Shown here in pieces: positions 32,128 to 45,633 of a stretch of 64,000 bases of DNA. How positions within the stretch are numbered: the stretch's first letter is position 1; each line of letters starts with the position of its first letter. The DNA is from Nitrosospira multiformis (lineage in GTDB: Bacteria > Pseudomonadota > Gammaproteobacteria > Burkholderiales > Nitrosomonadaceae), in the NCBI RefSeq assembly GCF_900103165.1, contig NZ_FNKY01000001.1, forward strand, positions 992,001 to 1,056,000, in the 5' to 3' direction. The notes beneath the pieces are model-generated. The model made no database searches. It saw nothing but the letters and a program-made list of their open reading frames with translations, and was not told the origin of the DNA. The position numbers and the translations under genes are program-made.

Positions 32128-32235
32128 GCGTGCCTCCATTGTAACGCTGTCCGGTTCGGGGCCGTGAAAGCGTGGAAATTTGCAATAGCCGGGGGCCATA
32201 CTCCGGTTGAACGGAAGGCCAGGCGTGCCGTCGGC

Positions 32236-32712
32236 TCACGCCTTGTGCGCCGTGCAATGAGCCTCCATCCTGCTTTGGAGCTCGCTCGGATCAACAGCTT
32301 CGATATGTGTGGCGATGAGCCATTGATGGCCAAAAGGATCGGCCAGCTTGCCCATGCGGTCTCCCCAGAATTGATTTGCGAGAGGCATCGTTTCTTTAGC
32401 TCCCGCTTTGATTGCGTCGGAAAAAGTGGCGTCGGCATCGGTAACATAGAGATGCAGCGTTACTGGACTACCACCCAGTGTTTCAGGACACGTAGAAGCA
32501 CATTCTGGATTCTCATCCGAAATCATGAATATCGAATCGCCGATTTTGAATTCGCCGTGGGCTATCTTTCCATCCGGCATATTAAGCCGGAATAACTCGG
32601 TGGCTCCAAAAGCTTTTTTGTAGAACTCAATTGCATCCGAAGCTCCCCGGACCGTCAAGTATGCGGTAAGCGTGTGGTAACCATTTGGTATGGGTTTGAT
32701 TTTTGTGGCCAT
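32236..32712 (-). CDS. PhnB-like VOC family protein
   Basis: A 158-residue glyoxalase-fold protein of the PhnB type: LTAYLTVRGASDAIEFYKKAF, IAHGEFKIGDSIFMISDE, then WGDRMGKLADPFGHQWLIATH. No enzyme activity can be assigned. AAGGAG is 8 bases before ATG 32712. It lies about 75 bases after the predicted start of transcription from the ECF42-type promoter at 32795-32821. Confidence 0.88.
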   Translation of the reverse strand: MATKIKPIPNGYHTLTAYLTVRGASDAIEFYKKAFGATELFRLNMPDGKIAHGEFKIGDSIFMISDENPECASTCPETLGGSPVTLHLYVTDADATFSDAIKAGAKETMPLANQFWGDRMGKLADPFGHQWLIATHIEAVDPSELQSRMEAHCTAHKA

Positions 32713-32794
32713 GGTCATTCTCCTTTCAAGGTTTAATGTTTAAAATTCCAGTTTGAGGTTCAAGGTTGCTTCCGCTTTGCCTGTGCACTGTTTA

Positions 32795-32821
32795 GTCGAA
32801 ATGACGAGTACCGGATCGACA
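32795..32821 (-). promoter_or_regulatory. ECF42-type promoter before the PhnB-like gene
   Basis: On the minus strand TGTCGA is followed after exactly 17 bases by CGAC. This agrees with the ECF42 promoter signature reported in Streptomyces as I recall it (TGTCGA at -35, CGA/TC at -10). The same motif with the same spacing precedes the YCII gene at 33292. Confidence 0.65.
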
Positions 32822-32899
32822 TGCCTGCTGAAATTTCTTTATCTAAAGAAAAGCCGGGCAAAACGGGAAGGACGGCAGCCTGTTTTCACTGCCTTCTGT

Positions 32900-33292
32900 C
32901 TATTGCGGGGTGGCTGTAGCGCCACATCCAAGTGCACGGAGCGTACGTTCGTCCTCCGCAATGGGCCGCACTTCGACGCACCCGATCCGTGCCCCCGGGA
33001 TTCGTGAGGCGATCTGTATCGCCTCGTTCAAATCCTTGGCCTCGATGACATAATAGCCCCCGAGTTGTTCCTTGGTCTCCACAAAGGGACCGTCGGTCGT
33101 CGTGACTTTACCCTTCCGCACCCGGACCGTAATCGCGGCATCAGGAGGCTGCAGCCGGTTGCAGCCGAGAAGGTGGCCGCTCTCCCTGATGGCTTCCGTG
33201 AATTCGGAGTATTCCTCATAGTGCTTTTCCGCTGCGGTTTCTGTCATCTGCTCCATGACCGTTTCGGCACAGATCAGGCATAGGTACTTCAT
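32900..33292 (-). CDS. YCII-related (DGPF domain) protein
   Basis: A 130-residue protein, MKYLCLICAETVMEQM at the start and TTDGPFVETKEQLGGYYVIE in the middle. GGAGGTG precedes the ATG at 33292; the frame runs further upstream without support. It is a paralogue of the YCII gene at 31771-32127. It is the first gene after the ECF sigma gene and has its own ECF42-type promoter 47 bases upstream. Confidence 0.9.
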   Translation of the reverse strand: MKYLCLICAETVMEQMTETAAEKHYEEYSEFTEAIRESGHLLGCNRLQPPDAAITVRVRKGKVTTTDGPFVETKEQLGGYYVIEAKDLNEAIQIASRIPGARIGCVEVRPIAEDERTLRALGCGATATPQ

Positions 33293-33338
33293 GGGCAACA
33301 CCTCCGGTTTGGCTTGGAAAACTGGTTGACATCCCATA

Positions 33339-33365
33339 GTCGTTTGGGAAAGACCAAATTCGACA
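33339..33365 (-). promoter_or_regulatory. ECF42-type promoter before the first YCII gene
   Basis: TGTCGA on the minus strand (33365-33360), 17 bases, then CGAC (33342-33339). Transcription would start near 33331, about 39 bases before the YCII start codon. It lies just downstream of repeat copy B, between the sigma gene and its probable target. Confidence 0.7.
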
Positions 33366-33415
33366 TCGGGAGCGTTGCGTGCAAGGGTGTTTTTGTTGTA
33401 GGGAGGCAGAATGAT

Positions 33416-33651
33416 CCTAAATCCCGTAGTTGACCGCTCATTTAATAGATCAGTATTATGATTAATAACGATATTTCGTATTATTTAACTCCCACCTTTT
33501 GGGTGAGGCCGCTACGGGATGAATTGCACAGTTTTTGCGGCACATGGCTGCGTTGCAACTTCTTGGAATGGAACGACCATTCCGCGTCGTTGCGCCTTGC
33601 CCTGTACCCCAAAAACCGCACACTTCACCCCGTCCAACTACCGGATCTAGG
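33416..33651. repeat. MITE-like repeat, copy B (longest, 236 bp)
   Basis: Ends CCTAAATCCCGTAGTTG and (reverse complement of right end) CCTAGATCCGGTAGTTG match at 15 of 17 positions. The exact 5-base direct repeats ATGAT lie at 33411-33415 and 33652-33656. No open frame of transposase type is inside. The stretch 33293-33705 between the YCII and sigma genes holds only this element and the promoter at 33339-33365. Confidence 0.8.
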
Positions 33652-33705
33652 ATGATCGGACCGCCCTGCATAGTTCCGCAGACTAAGTAAGAGGCGGGAG
33701 CTGTT

Positions 33706-34929
33706 TTAACCCGGCAGTTCACGCAATCTGCGCTTAAGAAACCGCCGTTCGGGTTCCTGCCGGGCGAGTTCGTGGGCGCGCTCGTAGGAGGCTCGTGCTT
33801 CCGCCGCTCGCCCGAGCCGCCGGCACAAGTCAGCGCGTGCCGAGTGCGCCAGGTGGTAGTCAGCGAGATCACCCCGCATCAGGATGGCATCAATGAGCGC
33901 CAGACCTGGCAGGGGTCCGTCACGCATTGCCACCGCCACGGCGCGGTTCAGTTCGATCACAGGGGATGGGTCGATGCGCAGCAGTAAATCATAGAGTCTG
34001 GTGATTTCAGCCCAGTCTGTCGCCGCGGCGTTGGGCGCATTGGCGTGTACCGCCGCAATCGCGGCTTGCAGCGTGTATGGACCGAACCGCCGCGACGATA
34101 GCGTCCGCTCCACCAGCGCCGATCCTTCCGCAATGTAATGCCCGTTCCAGAGTGAACGATCCTGGTCGGCCAGCAGGATCAGATCACCGGTCGGCGCACT
34201 GCGCGCTGCGCGCCGCGATTCCTGCAGCAGCATCAGTGCCAGGAGTCCAAGCGCTTCGGGCTCAGGCAATAATTCAATCAACAGCCTGCCTACGCGAATC
34301 GCTTCACCCGAGAGATCGGACCGCATCAGCGCTTCCCCTGAAGATGCGGAGTAGCCTTCGTTGAATACCAGATAGATCACACGCAGGACGCTGTCCACTC
34401 GATCCGGTAGCTCGACCGGGGGAGGCACCTGGTAAGGAATGCGCGTGTCGCGGATTTTCGCCTTGGCGCGCACGATACGCTGGGCCAGCGTGGGCGCGGC
34501 GGTCAGGAAAGCGCGTGCAATCTCCTCGGTCGTCAGGCCGCATACTTCGCGCAAGGTGAGCGCCACCTGAGCGTCCGGAGACAGGGCCGGATGGCAGCAG
34601 GTGAAGATCAGCCTAAGCCGGTCGTCCTCGAGTCCTTCGCCGTCCAGTTCATCGCCACCATCGGCTGCCAGCCGTTCTTCCACGTCGTCCGGCAACGGCT
34701 CGAACCGGGCTCTTCTGCGTATGCCATCGATCGCTTTGAAACGGCCCGTTGAAACAAGCCATGCCTGAGGATTGGCCGGCACGCCTTCGCGCGGCCATTG
34801 CTCCAGCGCCGCCCTGAAGGCATCGTGCAGCGCTTCTTCGGCGACATCGAAGTCGCCAAGGAGGCGGATCAACGTGGCAAAGATATGGCGCGAGCGGGAA
34901 CGGTAGATGGCGTCTACCGTCTCACGCAC
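33706..34929 (-). CDS. ECF42-type RNA polymerase sigma factor with TPR-like C-terminal extension
   Basis: A 407-residue protein. Sigma region 2 is at about 10-75 (IFATLIRLLGDFDVAEEALH, NPQAWLVSTGRFKAIDGIRR). Region 4 is at about 105-165 (LTLREVCGLTTEEIARAFL). A long C-terminal domain of the DUF6596/TPR type follows (VIYLVFNEGYSAS, DWAEITRLYDLLLRIDPSPV). This architecture, without an anti-sigma gene, is that of ECF42, whose C-terminal extension replaces the anti-sigma. The start is uncertain: GTG 34929 lacks a ribosome site, and the frame stays open upstream past an AGGGAG. Two matching promoters lie downstream, none upstream. Confidence 0.9.
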   Translation of the reverse strand: MRETVDAIYRSRSRHIFATLIRLLGDFDVAEEALHDAFRAALEQWPREGVPANPQAWLVSTGRFKAIDGIRRRARFEPLPDDVEERLAADGGDELDGEGLEDDRLRLIFTCCHPALSPDAQVALTLREVCGLTTEEIARAFLTAAPTLAQRIVRAKAKIRDTRIPYQVPPPVELPDRVDSVLRVIYLVFNEGYSASSGEALMRSDLSGEAIRVGRLLIELLPEPEALGLLALMLLQESRRAARSAPTGDLILLADQDRSLWNGHYIAEGSALVERTLSSRRFGPYTLQAAIAAVHANAPNAAATDWAEITRLYDLLLRIDPSPVIELNRAVAVAMRDGPLPGLALIDAILMRGDLADYHLAHSARADLCRRLGRAAEARASYERAHELARQEPERRFLKRRLRELPG

Positions 34930-35090
34930 ATGCTGGGTAGCCAGGGTATCCTTATGTTCAGGTATCAGAATCTCCCTGCTTGCTCCGTAGCATCATGGTC
35001 TTCGCAAAATAGAAATACTCCTCCGGCCTATGTGGATAGAGAGTTCTGGCGGGCGACAAAGCACAGTGCTTATGGGTCCGCTGGAAAAAA

Positions 35091-36377
35091 TTATGACAAA
35101 GGTTCGTCGTTCAAGCCCAGGCTCTTCAGCTCAAGTCCCTCGATTTCCTGCAGCGATTTGCCCGCAATCCCCTGCAAGTCTCCATACATACCCACCGTTG
35201 CACCCATCACGCGCATAATTTGCTCTTCTCGCTTCGCCCATTGCTTCATTATTACCTTGCGCTCCTTGTCGAGATCGTCCTGCATGGTGGAAAACGCTTC
35301 GACGATCGCTTCGACACGCTGGCGGAAACGCGGCCCGGTGAGATACTGGTAGATCATCTCCGTTTTAGTTTGCAGACCTTCGGATGATTGCCGCGCCAGG
35401 GCAAGTTCCAGCAATGACTGGCGCAGGATAAGCGCCACCGGCAGTGCAGCGCGAGGATGTGTTACCCAGACACCCTCAACCATTTCGAAGGTTTCAACGC
35501 CTTTTGGCAATGTATGGCTTACCATTACGGCAATTTCCGCTTTGGCGGTACGCTGGTCTTCCCGCAATTTGGCTAGCCACATATCGCTCCAGTTTCGGGT
35601 GCGCTTGGTTTCCCACAGAATAGTGCCGCCGGGCTGCCCGTCCGTGCCGACGACGCGATGCAGTACATCCCCGCCGTAGTCGCCCTTGGGCACCGGTTCG
35701 ATCGCATCGAAAGGGAACTTGGCACGCAGCAGGTTTTCAAGCGCCAGTTCCTGCACTTCTCCCTGAAGCTGCTGTGACCCCTGTTCGGCTCTGCGCTTCA
35801 GCTCTTCAATTTTTTGCTGCATGGATGCGATAGTCTGATCTTTCTCCATTACCTTGAGCTTAAGTCCCTCTTCCGCTTCCAGCCTGGCCTTCGCGCGCAC
35901 TTCGCCGAGCCCATCCTGTATGCGTTTTTCCACGGTAAGTTCGAGTTCGCGCCTGGCATCGTCGAGCTCCCGCTGTTTTTTGGTGAGCTCGGCTTGCACT
36001 TTTTGTGCCGCGGCCAGCTTTTCGTCGCGGCCTTTGAGCACTTCCTGAAGTTCCGTGAGCTCGCGTGCCTTGTTTTCCAGCTCGGCGGCACTGGCAAGCT
36101 TTGCTTTTCTGGATTCTTCGGCAATCACATGAACACGTTCGGTATTCAACTGTGCGGCGACCCGATCGGCTATCTGGATATCCAGCGTGCGTCTCGCCTC
36201 CGTAACTTCTTTCTCCTTCTCTCGAATACCTTGTTCGCGCCTTGCGATCTCGTCATCCTTTCGCGAAAGCTGCTGTTCGAACTGTTTGCGCGTGGCGGCT
36301 ATCAACGGCGCGGCAAGCGACTCGGTGAGCCGGATTTCGGTTTTGCAATGAGGGCAGGTAATAGTGGGTTCCGTCAT
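35091..36377 (-). CDS. DUF2130 coiled-coil protein
   Basis: A 428-residue cytoplasmic protein. It opens MTEPTITCPHCKTEI with a single CxxC, possibly half a zinc ribbon, then a long charged coiled coil (about 25-220), then a globular C-terminal domain. That domain contains DYGGD and WETKRTRNW, which recall the D...ExK core of PD-(D/E)XK nuclease folds; this is my reading, not a proven activity. AGGA precedes ATG 36377. Function unknown. It is downstream of repeat copy C. Confidence 0.8.
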   Translation of the reverse strand: MTEPTITCPHCKTEIRLTESLAAPLIAATRKQFEQQLSRKDDEIARREQGIREKEKEVTEARRTLDIQIADRVAAQLNTERVHVIAEESRKAKLASAAELENKARELTELQEVLKGRDEKLAAAQKVQAELTKKQRELDDARRELELTVEKRIQDGLGEVRAKARLEAEEGLKLKVMEKDQTIASMQQKIEELKRRAEQGSQQLQGEVQELALENLLRAKFPFDAIEPVPKGDYGGDVLHRVVGTDGQPGGTILWETKRTRNWSDMWLAKLREDQRTAKAEIAVMVSHTLPKGVETFEMVEGVWVTHPRAALPVALILRQSLLELALARQSSEGLQTKTEMIYQYLTGPRFRQRVEAIVEAFSTMQDDLDKERKVIMKQWAKREEQIMRVMGATVGMYGDLQGIAGKSLQEIEGLELKSLGLNDEPLS

Positions 36378-36442
36378 AGTTGTTCCTGGGAGGGATTCAC
36401 CACCCTCTGTCTCCATGAAAGCGGGTTGGTATTTCAGGTTAT

Positions 36443-36548
36443 CCTAAATCCGGCGATGTAGCGAACTCACCAAGGTCGCGCGATGCGAAAATTCCTGGTG
36501 GATCCTGGCGTCGAGCTAAAAAATGAGGGGTCAACTACCGGATTTAGA
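36443..36548. repeat. MITE-like repeat, copy C, upstream of sodB
   Basis: A 106-bp element from CCTAAATCCGG to CCGGATTTAGA, so the terminal 10 bases are inverted repeats. Flanking pentamers are GTTAT and ATTAT, four of five the same. The interior matches copies D and E (GTAGCGAACTCACCAA). The right end (reverse complement CTAAATCCGGTAGTTGACC) matches the left ends of A and B. The remaining sequence 36549-36796 before sodB shows nothing I recognise. Confidence 0.7.
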
Positions 36549-36796
36549 ATTATAGGTTAAACCGGGTGATAGGCACTTGCACTCATGCAGGGTTTAGTTT
36601 CTGCGCCGGTTCCAAGTGCGATGGCGCACATATTTTCGGATATACTTGCCTGGATAATTGCCGGATTGGCCGTATAGTCAATCACGCATCGACTCGTTCC
36701 CCTTTACATATTGTTTATATGGGTTCGATTCGTTTGTGTTTCCACACAAGAGCAATAGAACGGATATTTTTCATGTCACCACATAGGAGCGAAAAG

Positions 36797-37414
36797 ATGA
36801 GCGATCAAAAAACTGGAAGTGTGCCCCACATTCTACCGCCGCTACCTTACGCGGATAACGCGTTGGACCCCGTCATTTCGGCCAACACGCTGAGCTTTCA
36901 TTACGGCAAGCATCACAAGACTTATGTCGACAATCTGAACAAGCTGGTAGCGGGTACGGAGCTTGCGGATTTATCATTGGAGAAGGTCATTGCCGCCACA
37001 GCTGGCCAGGCGGATAAGGCCGGGGTTTTCAACAATGCGGCGCAAATCTGGAACCACACATTCTACTGGAATAGCCTGTCCCCCAAGGGGGGTGGTGAGC
37101 CTCCCGCGGCGTTGAAGAAAAAAATTGAGGCATCATTCGATACTGTGGAAGCGTGCAAGAAAGAACTGGCAACGGCGGCGGCGACCCAATTCGGCAGTGG
37201 CTGGGCGTGGCTGGTGCAGGATGGCGACAAGCTCAAGGTGGTCAAGACGAGCAATGCGGATTTGCCGTTGACCCATGGACTCAAGCCGCTACTGACCATC
37301 GACGTGTGGGAGCATGCCTACTACCTTGATTACCAGAACCGTCGCGTGGATTATGTCAACGCTGTACTCGACAAACTGATCAATTGGGGTTTTGCGGCGG
37401 ATAACCATGGGTAG
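36797..37414 (+). CDS. sodB: Superoxide dismutase, iron type
   Basis: From [18 protein letters not shown] (TAGGAG upstream) the protein has 205 residues. Metal ligands are seen in [19 protein letters not shown], and [13 protein letters not shown]. The Gln in [14 protein letters not shown] is the position that marks Fe rather than Mn enzymes. It has no signal peptide, so it acts in the cytoplasm. The open frame extends 77 codons upstream but that part is unlike any SOD. Confidence 0.95.
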   Translation: MSDQKTGSVPHILPPLPYADNALDPVISANTLSFHYGKHHKTYVDNLNKLVAGTELADLSLEKVIAATAGQADKAGVFNNAAQIWNHTFYWNSLSPKGGGEPPAALKKKIEASFDTVEACKKELATAAATQFGSGWAWLVQDGDKLKVVKTSNADLPLTHGLKPLLTIDVWEHAYYLDYQNRRVDYVNAVLDKLINWGFAADNHG

Positions 37415-37432
37415 CACGCCCAACGCGCCGCT

Positions 37433-38635
37433 GTGACCGGGCAGATAACGGAACAACTGGAGATCATCAAGCGCGGCTGCGGCGAGCTCCTTGTGGAAGA
37501 GGAGCTCGCGCAAAAGCTTGCTTTGGATCGTCCACTCAGGATCAAGGCTGGATTTGACCCAACCGCGCCGGATTTGCACCTGGGTCACACTGTTCTGCTT
37601 AACAAGATGCGTCACCTGCAGGATTTAGGGCATCACGCCTTGTTCCTGATTGGCGATTTCACCGGAATGATCGGTGATCCCAGTGGTAAGAACACGACTC
37701 GTCCTGCCCTCACTCGGGAACAAGTGGTCGAGAATGCGCAATCCTACGCAAATCAGGTTTTCCGGATACTCAGGCCCGAGCAGACCGATGTCGTGTTTAA
37801 TTCCACGTGGATGGACAAGCTCAATGCCGCCGATCTGATCAAGCTGGCGGCTACCCATACCGTTGCACGCATGCTGGAGCGGGACGATTTTGGCAAGCGC
37901 TATGAAAGTAACAAGCCCATAGCGATTCATGAATTTTTGTATCCGCTCATTCAAGGCTATGACTCGGTTGCACTCAGAGCGGATATCGAGCTGGGAGGCA
38001 CCGACCAGAAATTCAACCTGCTGGTGGGACGGGAATTGCAAAAGTATTTCGGGCAATCGCCGCAGTGCATTCTCACCATGCCGCTTCTGGAAGGATTGGA
38101 TGGCATCAATAAAATGTCCAAATCCTCCGGTAACTATATCGGCATCGCCGAGACCCCAACCGAGATATTCGGCAAGCTGATGTCTGTTTCCGATGAACTG
38201 ATGTGGCGTTATATCGAGTTATTGTCGTTTGAGCCGATCAGTGTTATTCGCCAGTGGCAGCAGGAAGTGCGGGACGGGCGCAACCCGCGCGACATCAAGG
38301 TCCTGTTCGCTCAGGAGATTGTTGCGCGTTTTCACAGCAGGCACGATGCGGAAAGGGCATTGGCTGACTTCGAGGCGCGCTTCAGGCGTGGCACGATACC
38401 GGATGACATTCTTGAGAAAGTGCTGCATGCGGGAACCGAAGGATTACCCATTGCTCAAGTACTCAAGCAGGCCGGATTAACGGCCAGTACGACCGAAGCA
38501 TTGCGCATGATCGAGCAGGGCGGTGTCAAATTAAATGGCGAAAAGGTTGGCGATAAAGCGCTCAGGCTCAGTCGCGGAGAGACCGCCGTGGTACAAGTAG
38601 GCAAGCGAAAATTCGCCAGGATAACCCTCGCCTGA
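37433..38635 (+). CDS. tyrS: Tyrosyl-tRNA synthetase
   Basis: A 400-residue class I synthetase with the HIGH-type motif [10 protein letters not shown], the KMSKS loop ([11 protein letters not shown]) and a C-terminal S4 RNA-binding domain ([16 protein letters not shown]). It charges tRNA-Tyr. The GTG at 37433, 18 bases after sodB, has no good ribosome site. A tyrS gene upstream of the rRNA operon is common in betaproteobacteria. Confidence 0.95.
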   Translation: MTGQITEQLEIIKRGCGELLVEEELAQKLALDRPLRIKAGFDPTAPDLHLGHTVLLNKMRHLQDLGHHALFLIGDFTGMIGDPSGKNTTRPALTREQVVENAQSYANQVFRILRPEQTDVVFNSTWMDKLNAADLIKLAATHTVARMLERDDFGKRYESNKPIAIHEFLYPLIQGYDSVALRADIELGGTDQKFNLLVGRELQKYFGQSPQCILTMPLLEGLDGINKMSKSSGNYIGIAETPTEIFGKLMSVSDELMWRYIELLSFEPISVIRQWQQEVRDGRNPRDIKVLFAQEIVARFHSRHDAERALADFEARFRRGTIPDDILEKVLHAGTEGLPIAQVLKQAGLTASTTEALRMIEQGGVKLNGEKVGDKALRLSRGETAVVQVGKRKFARITLA

Positions 38636-38665
38636 TAAAGAGTATGAGAAAGTTCCAGAAACTCC

Positions 38666-38693
38666 TTGACCCCCTGTCTGGTATCTGTATAAT
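38666..38693 (+). promoter_or_regulatory. rRNA operon promoter
   Basis: TTGACC (38666-38671), 16 bases, then perfect TATAAT (38688-38693), with a pyrimidine/GC-rich discriminator typical of growth-rate controlled rRNA promoters. The 16S starts about 225 bases downstream. Confidence 0.75.
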
Positions 38694-38732
38694 TCCGCCT
38701 TCGTTGTCTGGCCTGTAGTTTGTAGCAGGCAT

Positions 38733-38746
38733 TGTTCTTTAAAAAT
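38733..38746 (+). promoter_or_regulatory. boxA antitermination site in the rRNA leader
   Basis: TGTTCTTTAAAAATTT resembles the Nus-factor boxA (TGCTCTTTAACA). A second boxA-like GTTCTTTAACAATTT is at 40893-40908, before the 23S gene. Confidence 0.55.
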
Positions 38747-38923
38747 TTACAGCCGATAGGTGTGGGCACTTGACCAGGACACCCGGAATTATTTTGTCTT
38801 TCGGGGCGAAATACCGGGTAGCTTAAGAGTCGAAGTGCTCGCACGATGTAAGTAGGTTCCGGGGGCTATCTCGATAGAAACCGGAATCGCAGTAACACGT
38901 CAAGCGAGAGTTTTACCAGTATT

Positions 38924-40462
<1,539 letters not shown>

Positions 40463-40580
40463 GAGAAAATTCCTGATCGAGTGTCCACAACCTATCGGTT
40501 GTTCTATAAAGCAGAGCTGGGGGCTCAGGCGTAGGGCTGGAAAAACGAGAAGCCCCGGCCCTTAATTTGAGCTCTGCTCA

Positions 40581-40657
<77 letters not shown>

Positions 40658-40663
40658 GCTAAC

Positions 40664-40739
40664 GGGGGTGTAGCTCAGATGGGAGAGCACCTGCTTTGCA
40701 AGCAGGGGGTCATCGGTTCGATCCCGTTCACCTCCACCA
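40664..40739 (+). tRNA. tRNA-Ala (anticodon TGC)
   Basis: A 76-base cloverleaf; acceptor GGGGGTG with CACCTCC, anticodon loop TTTGCAA, encoded CCA. Six bases after tRNA-Ile. The remaining spacer 40740-41135 holds a boxA-like site (40893-40908) and the left arm of the 23S processing stem, nothing else that I see. Confidence 0.98.
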
Positions 40740-41123
40740 ATTCTGCGATTAAGAATGACGCATCTTTAGAAAATAGAAGTAAACGAAAGCGTTTACTTCT
40801 GGTTTTTAACCAGCGGCTGTATTTTGGGAATAACGGAAAGAAGTTGTGAGGTGCTCTGCACCAATTTTTGCTTCTTCATTCTGTTTTCCCTGCGTTCTTT
40901 AACAATTTGGAAGAAGTAAAATATTTCGTATTCAGCGAATGCGTGGCTTTTTTTGGCTCCGCGTTTGGGGGTGCGAAATAATGGGTTAGATTGTATCGAC
41001 GCATTGTGTTTTTAGTCGGATGCAGTGCGAGCAAACACCTGTAACCAAATTGGTTTGGAATAGAGATTCAGAGTTGGACCGGGTTTTTGACCGGACTCAA
41101 TCCTGATTTTTGGTTCCCGAGCC

Positions 41124-41135
41124 CTTAAGGTTATA

Positions 41136-41144
<9 letters not shown>
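41124..41144 (+). other. 23S precursor processing stem, left arm
   Basis: The 21 bases here are the exact reverse complement of 44017-44037, so the two ends of pre-23S form a 21-bp perfect helix, the expected RNase III processing stalk. Confidence 0.8.
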
Positions 41145-44026
<2,882 letters not shown>

Positions 44027-44222
44027 ATAACCTTAAGTAGTAAGATATAAGGCATAAGGTGTGGAAAGTGGAGTGCAAGGGTGCAAGTCGACCCCGAAAT
44101 TCCCTCAGATGCCGAATGAGGTGTTTGCCCGGTACAATCTTCCCAATTTACTTCTTCCAGAACGTGGCTCGCGATAAGACAACCAGGATCCATTGGTGTC
44201 CCGCTTGCCATGATTAAAGTTA

Positions 44223-44339
44223 CGCTTGGCGGTCATAGCGCTTTGGACCCACCCCTTCCCATCCCGAACAGGGCCGTGAAACGAGGTCGCGCCGATGATA
44301 GTGTGCATTCGCATGCGAAAGTAGGTCACTGCCAGGCAC
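44223..44339 (+). rRNA. 5S ribosomal RNA
   Basis: About 117 bases. GCTTGGC at the 5' end pairs with GCCAGGC at the 3' end; the internal CCCATCCCGAACAGGGCCGTGAAAC and CGCCGATGATAGTGTG are typical. It lies 197 bases after 23S; the 23S-5S spacer holds no tRNA. Confidence 0.95.
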
Positions 44340-44347
44340 CTATAATT

Positions 44348-44384
44348 AAAAAAGCCCTAACTCTTACGAGTTGGGGCTTTTTTA
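44348..44384 (+). terminator. rRNA operon terminator
   Basis: AAAAAAGCCCTAACTC and GAGTTGGGGCTTTTTT form a long stem with one G-U pair and a TTAC loop, ending in a T run. Placed just after 5S. Confidence 0.85.
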
Positions 44385-44448
44385 TTGTATAAACGCACGA
44401 ATGAAATCAAAGCGGAAGCAGGTATTTGAGTATGGCGAACTCCCTTAA

Positions 44449-44558
44449 CTTAAGTCCGTCCGGTAGCGACTCGTCACAAAGGCGAGGTTGGTAGCGTAAA
44501 GAGTCTTGCGGAGCATCGTGCCAAACTGAAAAATAAGTGGTCAACCGCCGGATTCGGG
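44449..44558. repeat. MITE-like repeat, copy D, at the cysA stop codon
   Basis: The right end reads, on the minus strand, CCCGAATCCGGCGGTTGACC, like the left end of copy A. The interior matches copies C and E (GGTAGCGACTCGTCACAAAGG, GAAAAATAAGTGGTCAAC). On the right the flank is TTCAA (TTGAA on the minus strand, the same pentamer as copy A), overlapping the cysA stop codon. The left boundary is not clear. Confidence 0.5.
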
Positions 44559-44559
44559 T

Positions 44560-45633
44560 TCAATGCACCTGATTAGGGAACAGATCAAAACGAGAGGGCT
44601 TAATAAAAACCTGATCGCCTCGCACCAGCTGCAATTCACGAAAGCGCTCTTTTGTGATTTCGACCTGGATCAGCTCCTGTTCCGCGCTGTCGTCGCGAGT
44701 CAATTCAAGACGGACCACCGGGCCAACCGAAAGAATATGAAATACGTGCGCCGCAAGCGCCCCACCATCGTGAATCACCCGATCGACATGGATATCGTGA
44801 GGGCGCACATAGGCAACAGCGGGTAGCTCCTCGGCTTCGGCGTGTTCAGGCGCGTCGACTTCAATTTCGCCTATCCGGGCGCGTCCATGGTGCAACCGGC
44901 CATGGAACAGATTCACCTTGCCGAGAAACTCATAGACGAAGGGACTCGCGGGCTGCTCATAGACTTCATCCGGCGTGCCGATTTGCTCAATGCGGCCTTC
45001 ATTCATCACCACTACGCGGTCTGCCACCTCTAGCGCCTCTTCCTGATCATGGGTAACGAACACGCTGGTAATATGCATTTCGTCATGAAGCCTGCGCAAC
45101 CAGGAACGCAGTTCTTTGCGCACCTTGGCATCAAGGGCTCCAAAAGGTTCGTCCAGCAGTAGCACCTTTGGTTCCACCGCCAGTGCCCGTGCCAGGGCAA
45201 CGCGCTGACGCTGGCCCCCGGAAAGTTGATGTGGATGCCGGTCAGCTAACCAGTCCAGCTGTACCAGCTTAAGCAAATTGTGCACGCGGTCGCGAATATC
45301 CGCGTCCGAAGGACGTACACTCTTTGCTCGTACACGCAATCCAAATGCAACATTCTCGAAAATTGTCATATTGCGGAACAGCGCGTAGTGCTGGAATACA
45401 AAGCCCACCTGCCGATCGCGTACATGTTGCTTGGTCGTATCCTCCCCCTGAAACAACACCTGGCCGGTATCCGCTACTTCCAACCCTGCGATCACGCGCA
45501 GCAGGGTGGTTTTTCCGGAACCCGAGGGGCCAAGCAGTGCCAACAATTCACCCGAATGCACTTCCAGGCTGACATCCCGCAGCGCGGCGAAAGTTCCGAA
45601 TTGTTTGGAAAGACCGCGTATTTCAATGCTCAT
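44560..45633 (-). CDS. cysA: Sulfate/thiosulfate ABC transporter ATP-binding protein
   Basis: From [13 protein letters not shown] (AGGAG seven bases upstream) 357 residues: ABC ATPase domain with Walker A GPSGSGKT, signature [15 protein letters not shown] and Walker [13 protein letters not shown], then a TOBE-type regulatory domain ([10 protein letters not shown]). It powers the CysTW channel. It overlaps the end of cysW by 11 bases. Confidence 0.95.
   Translation of the reverse strand: MSIEIRGLSKQFGTFAALRDVSLEVHSGELLALLGPSGSGKTTLLRVIAGLEVADTGQVLFQGEDTTKQHVRDRQVGFVFQHYALFRNMTIFENVAFGLRVRAKSVRPSDADIRDRVHNLLKLVQLDWLADRHPHQLSGGQRQRVALARALAVEPKVLLLDEPFGALDAKVRKELRSWLRRLHDEMHITSVFVTHDQEEALEVADRVVVMNEGRIEQIGTPDEVYEQPASPFVYEFLGKVNLFHGRLHHGRARIGEIEVDAPEHAEAEELPAVAYVRPHDIHVDRVIHDGGALAAHVFHILSVGPVVRLELTRDDSAEQELIQVEITKERFRELQLVRGDQVFIKPSRFDLFPNQVH

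Noticed and set aside
34930-35090. ECF42-type self-promoter upstream of the sigma gene
   Set aside because: The nearest hexamer is TGTCGC and no CGAC or CGTC follows at 16-17 bases.
36566-36796. 77-codon N-terminal extension of sodB
   Set aside because: A strong ribosome site and the family N terminus fix the start at 36797; the extension resembles no targeting sequence.
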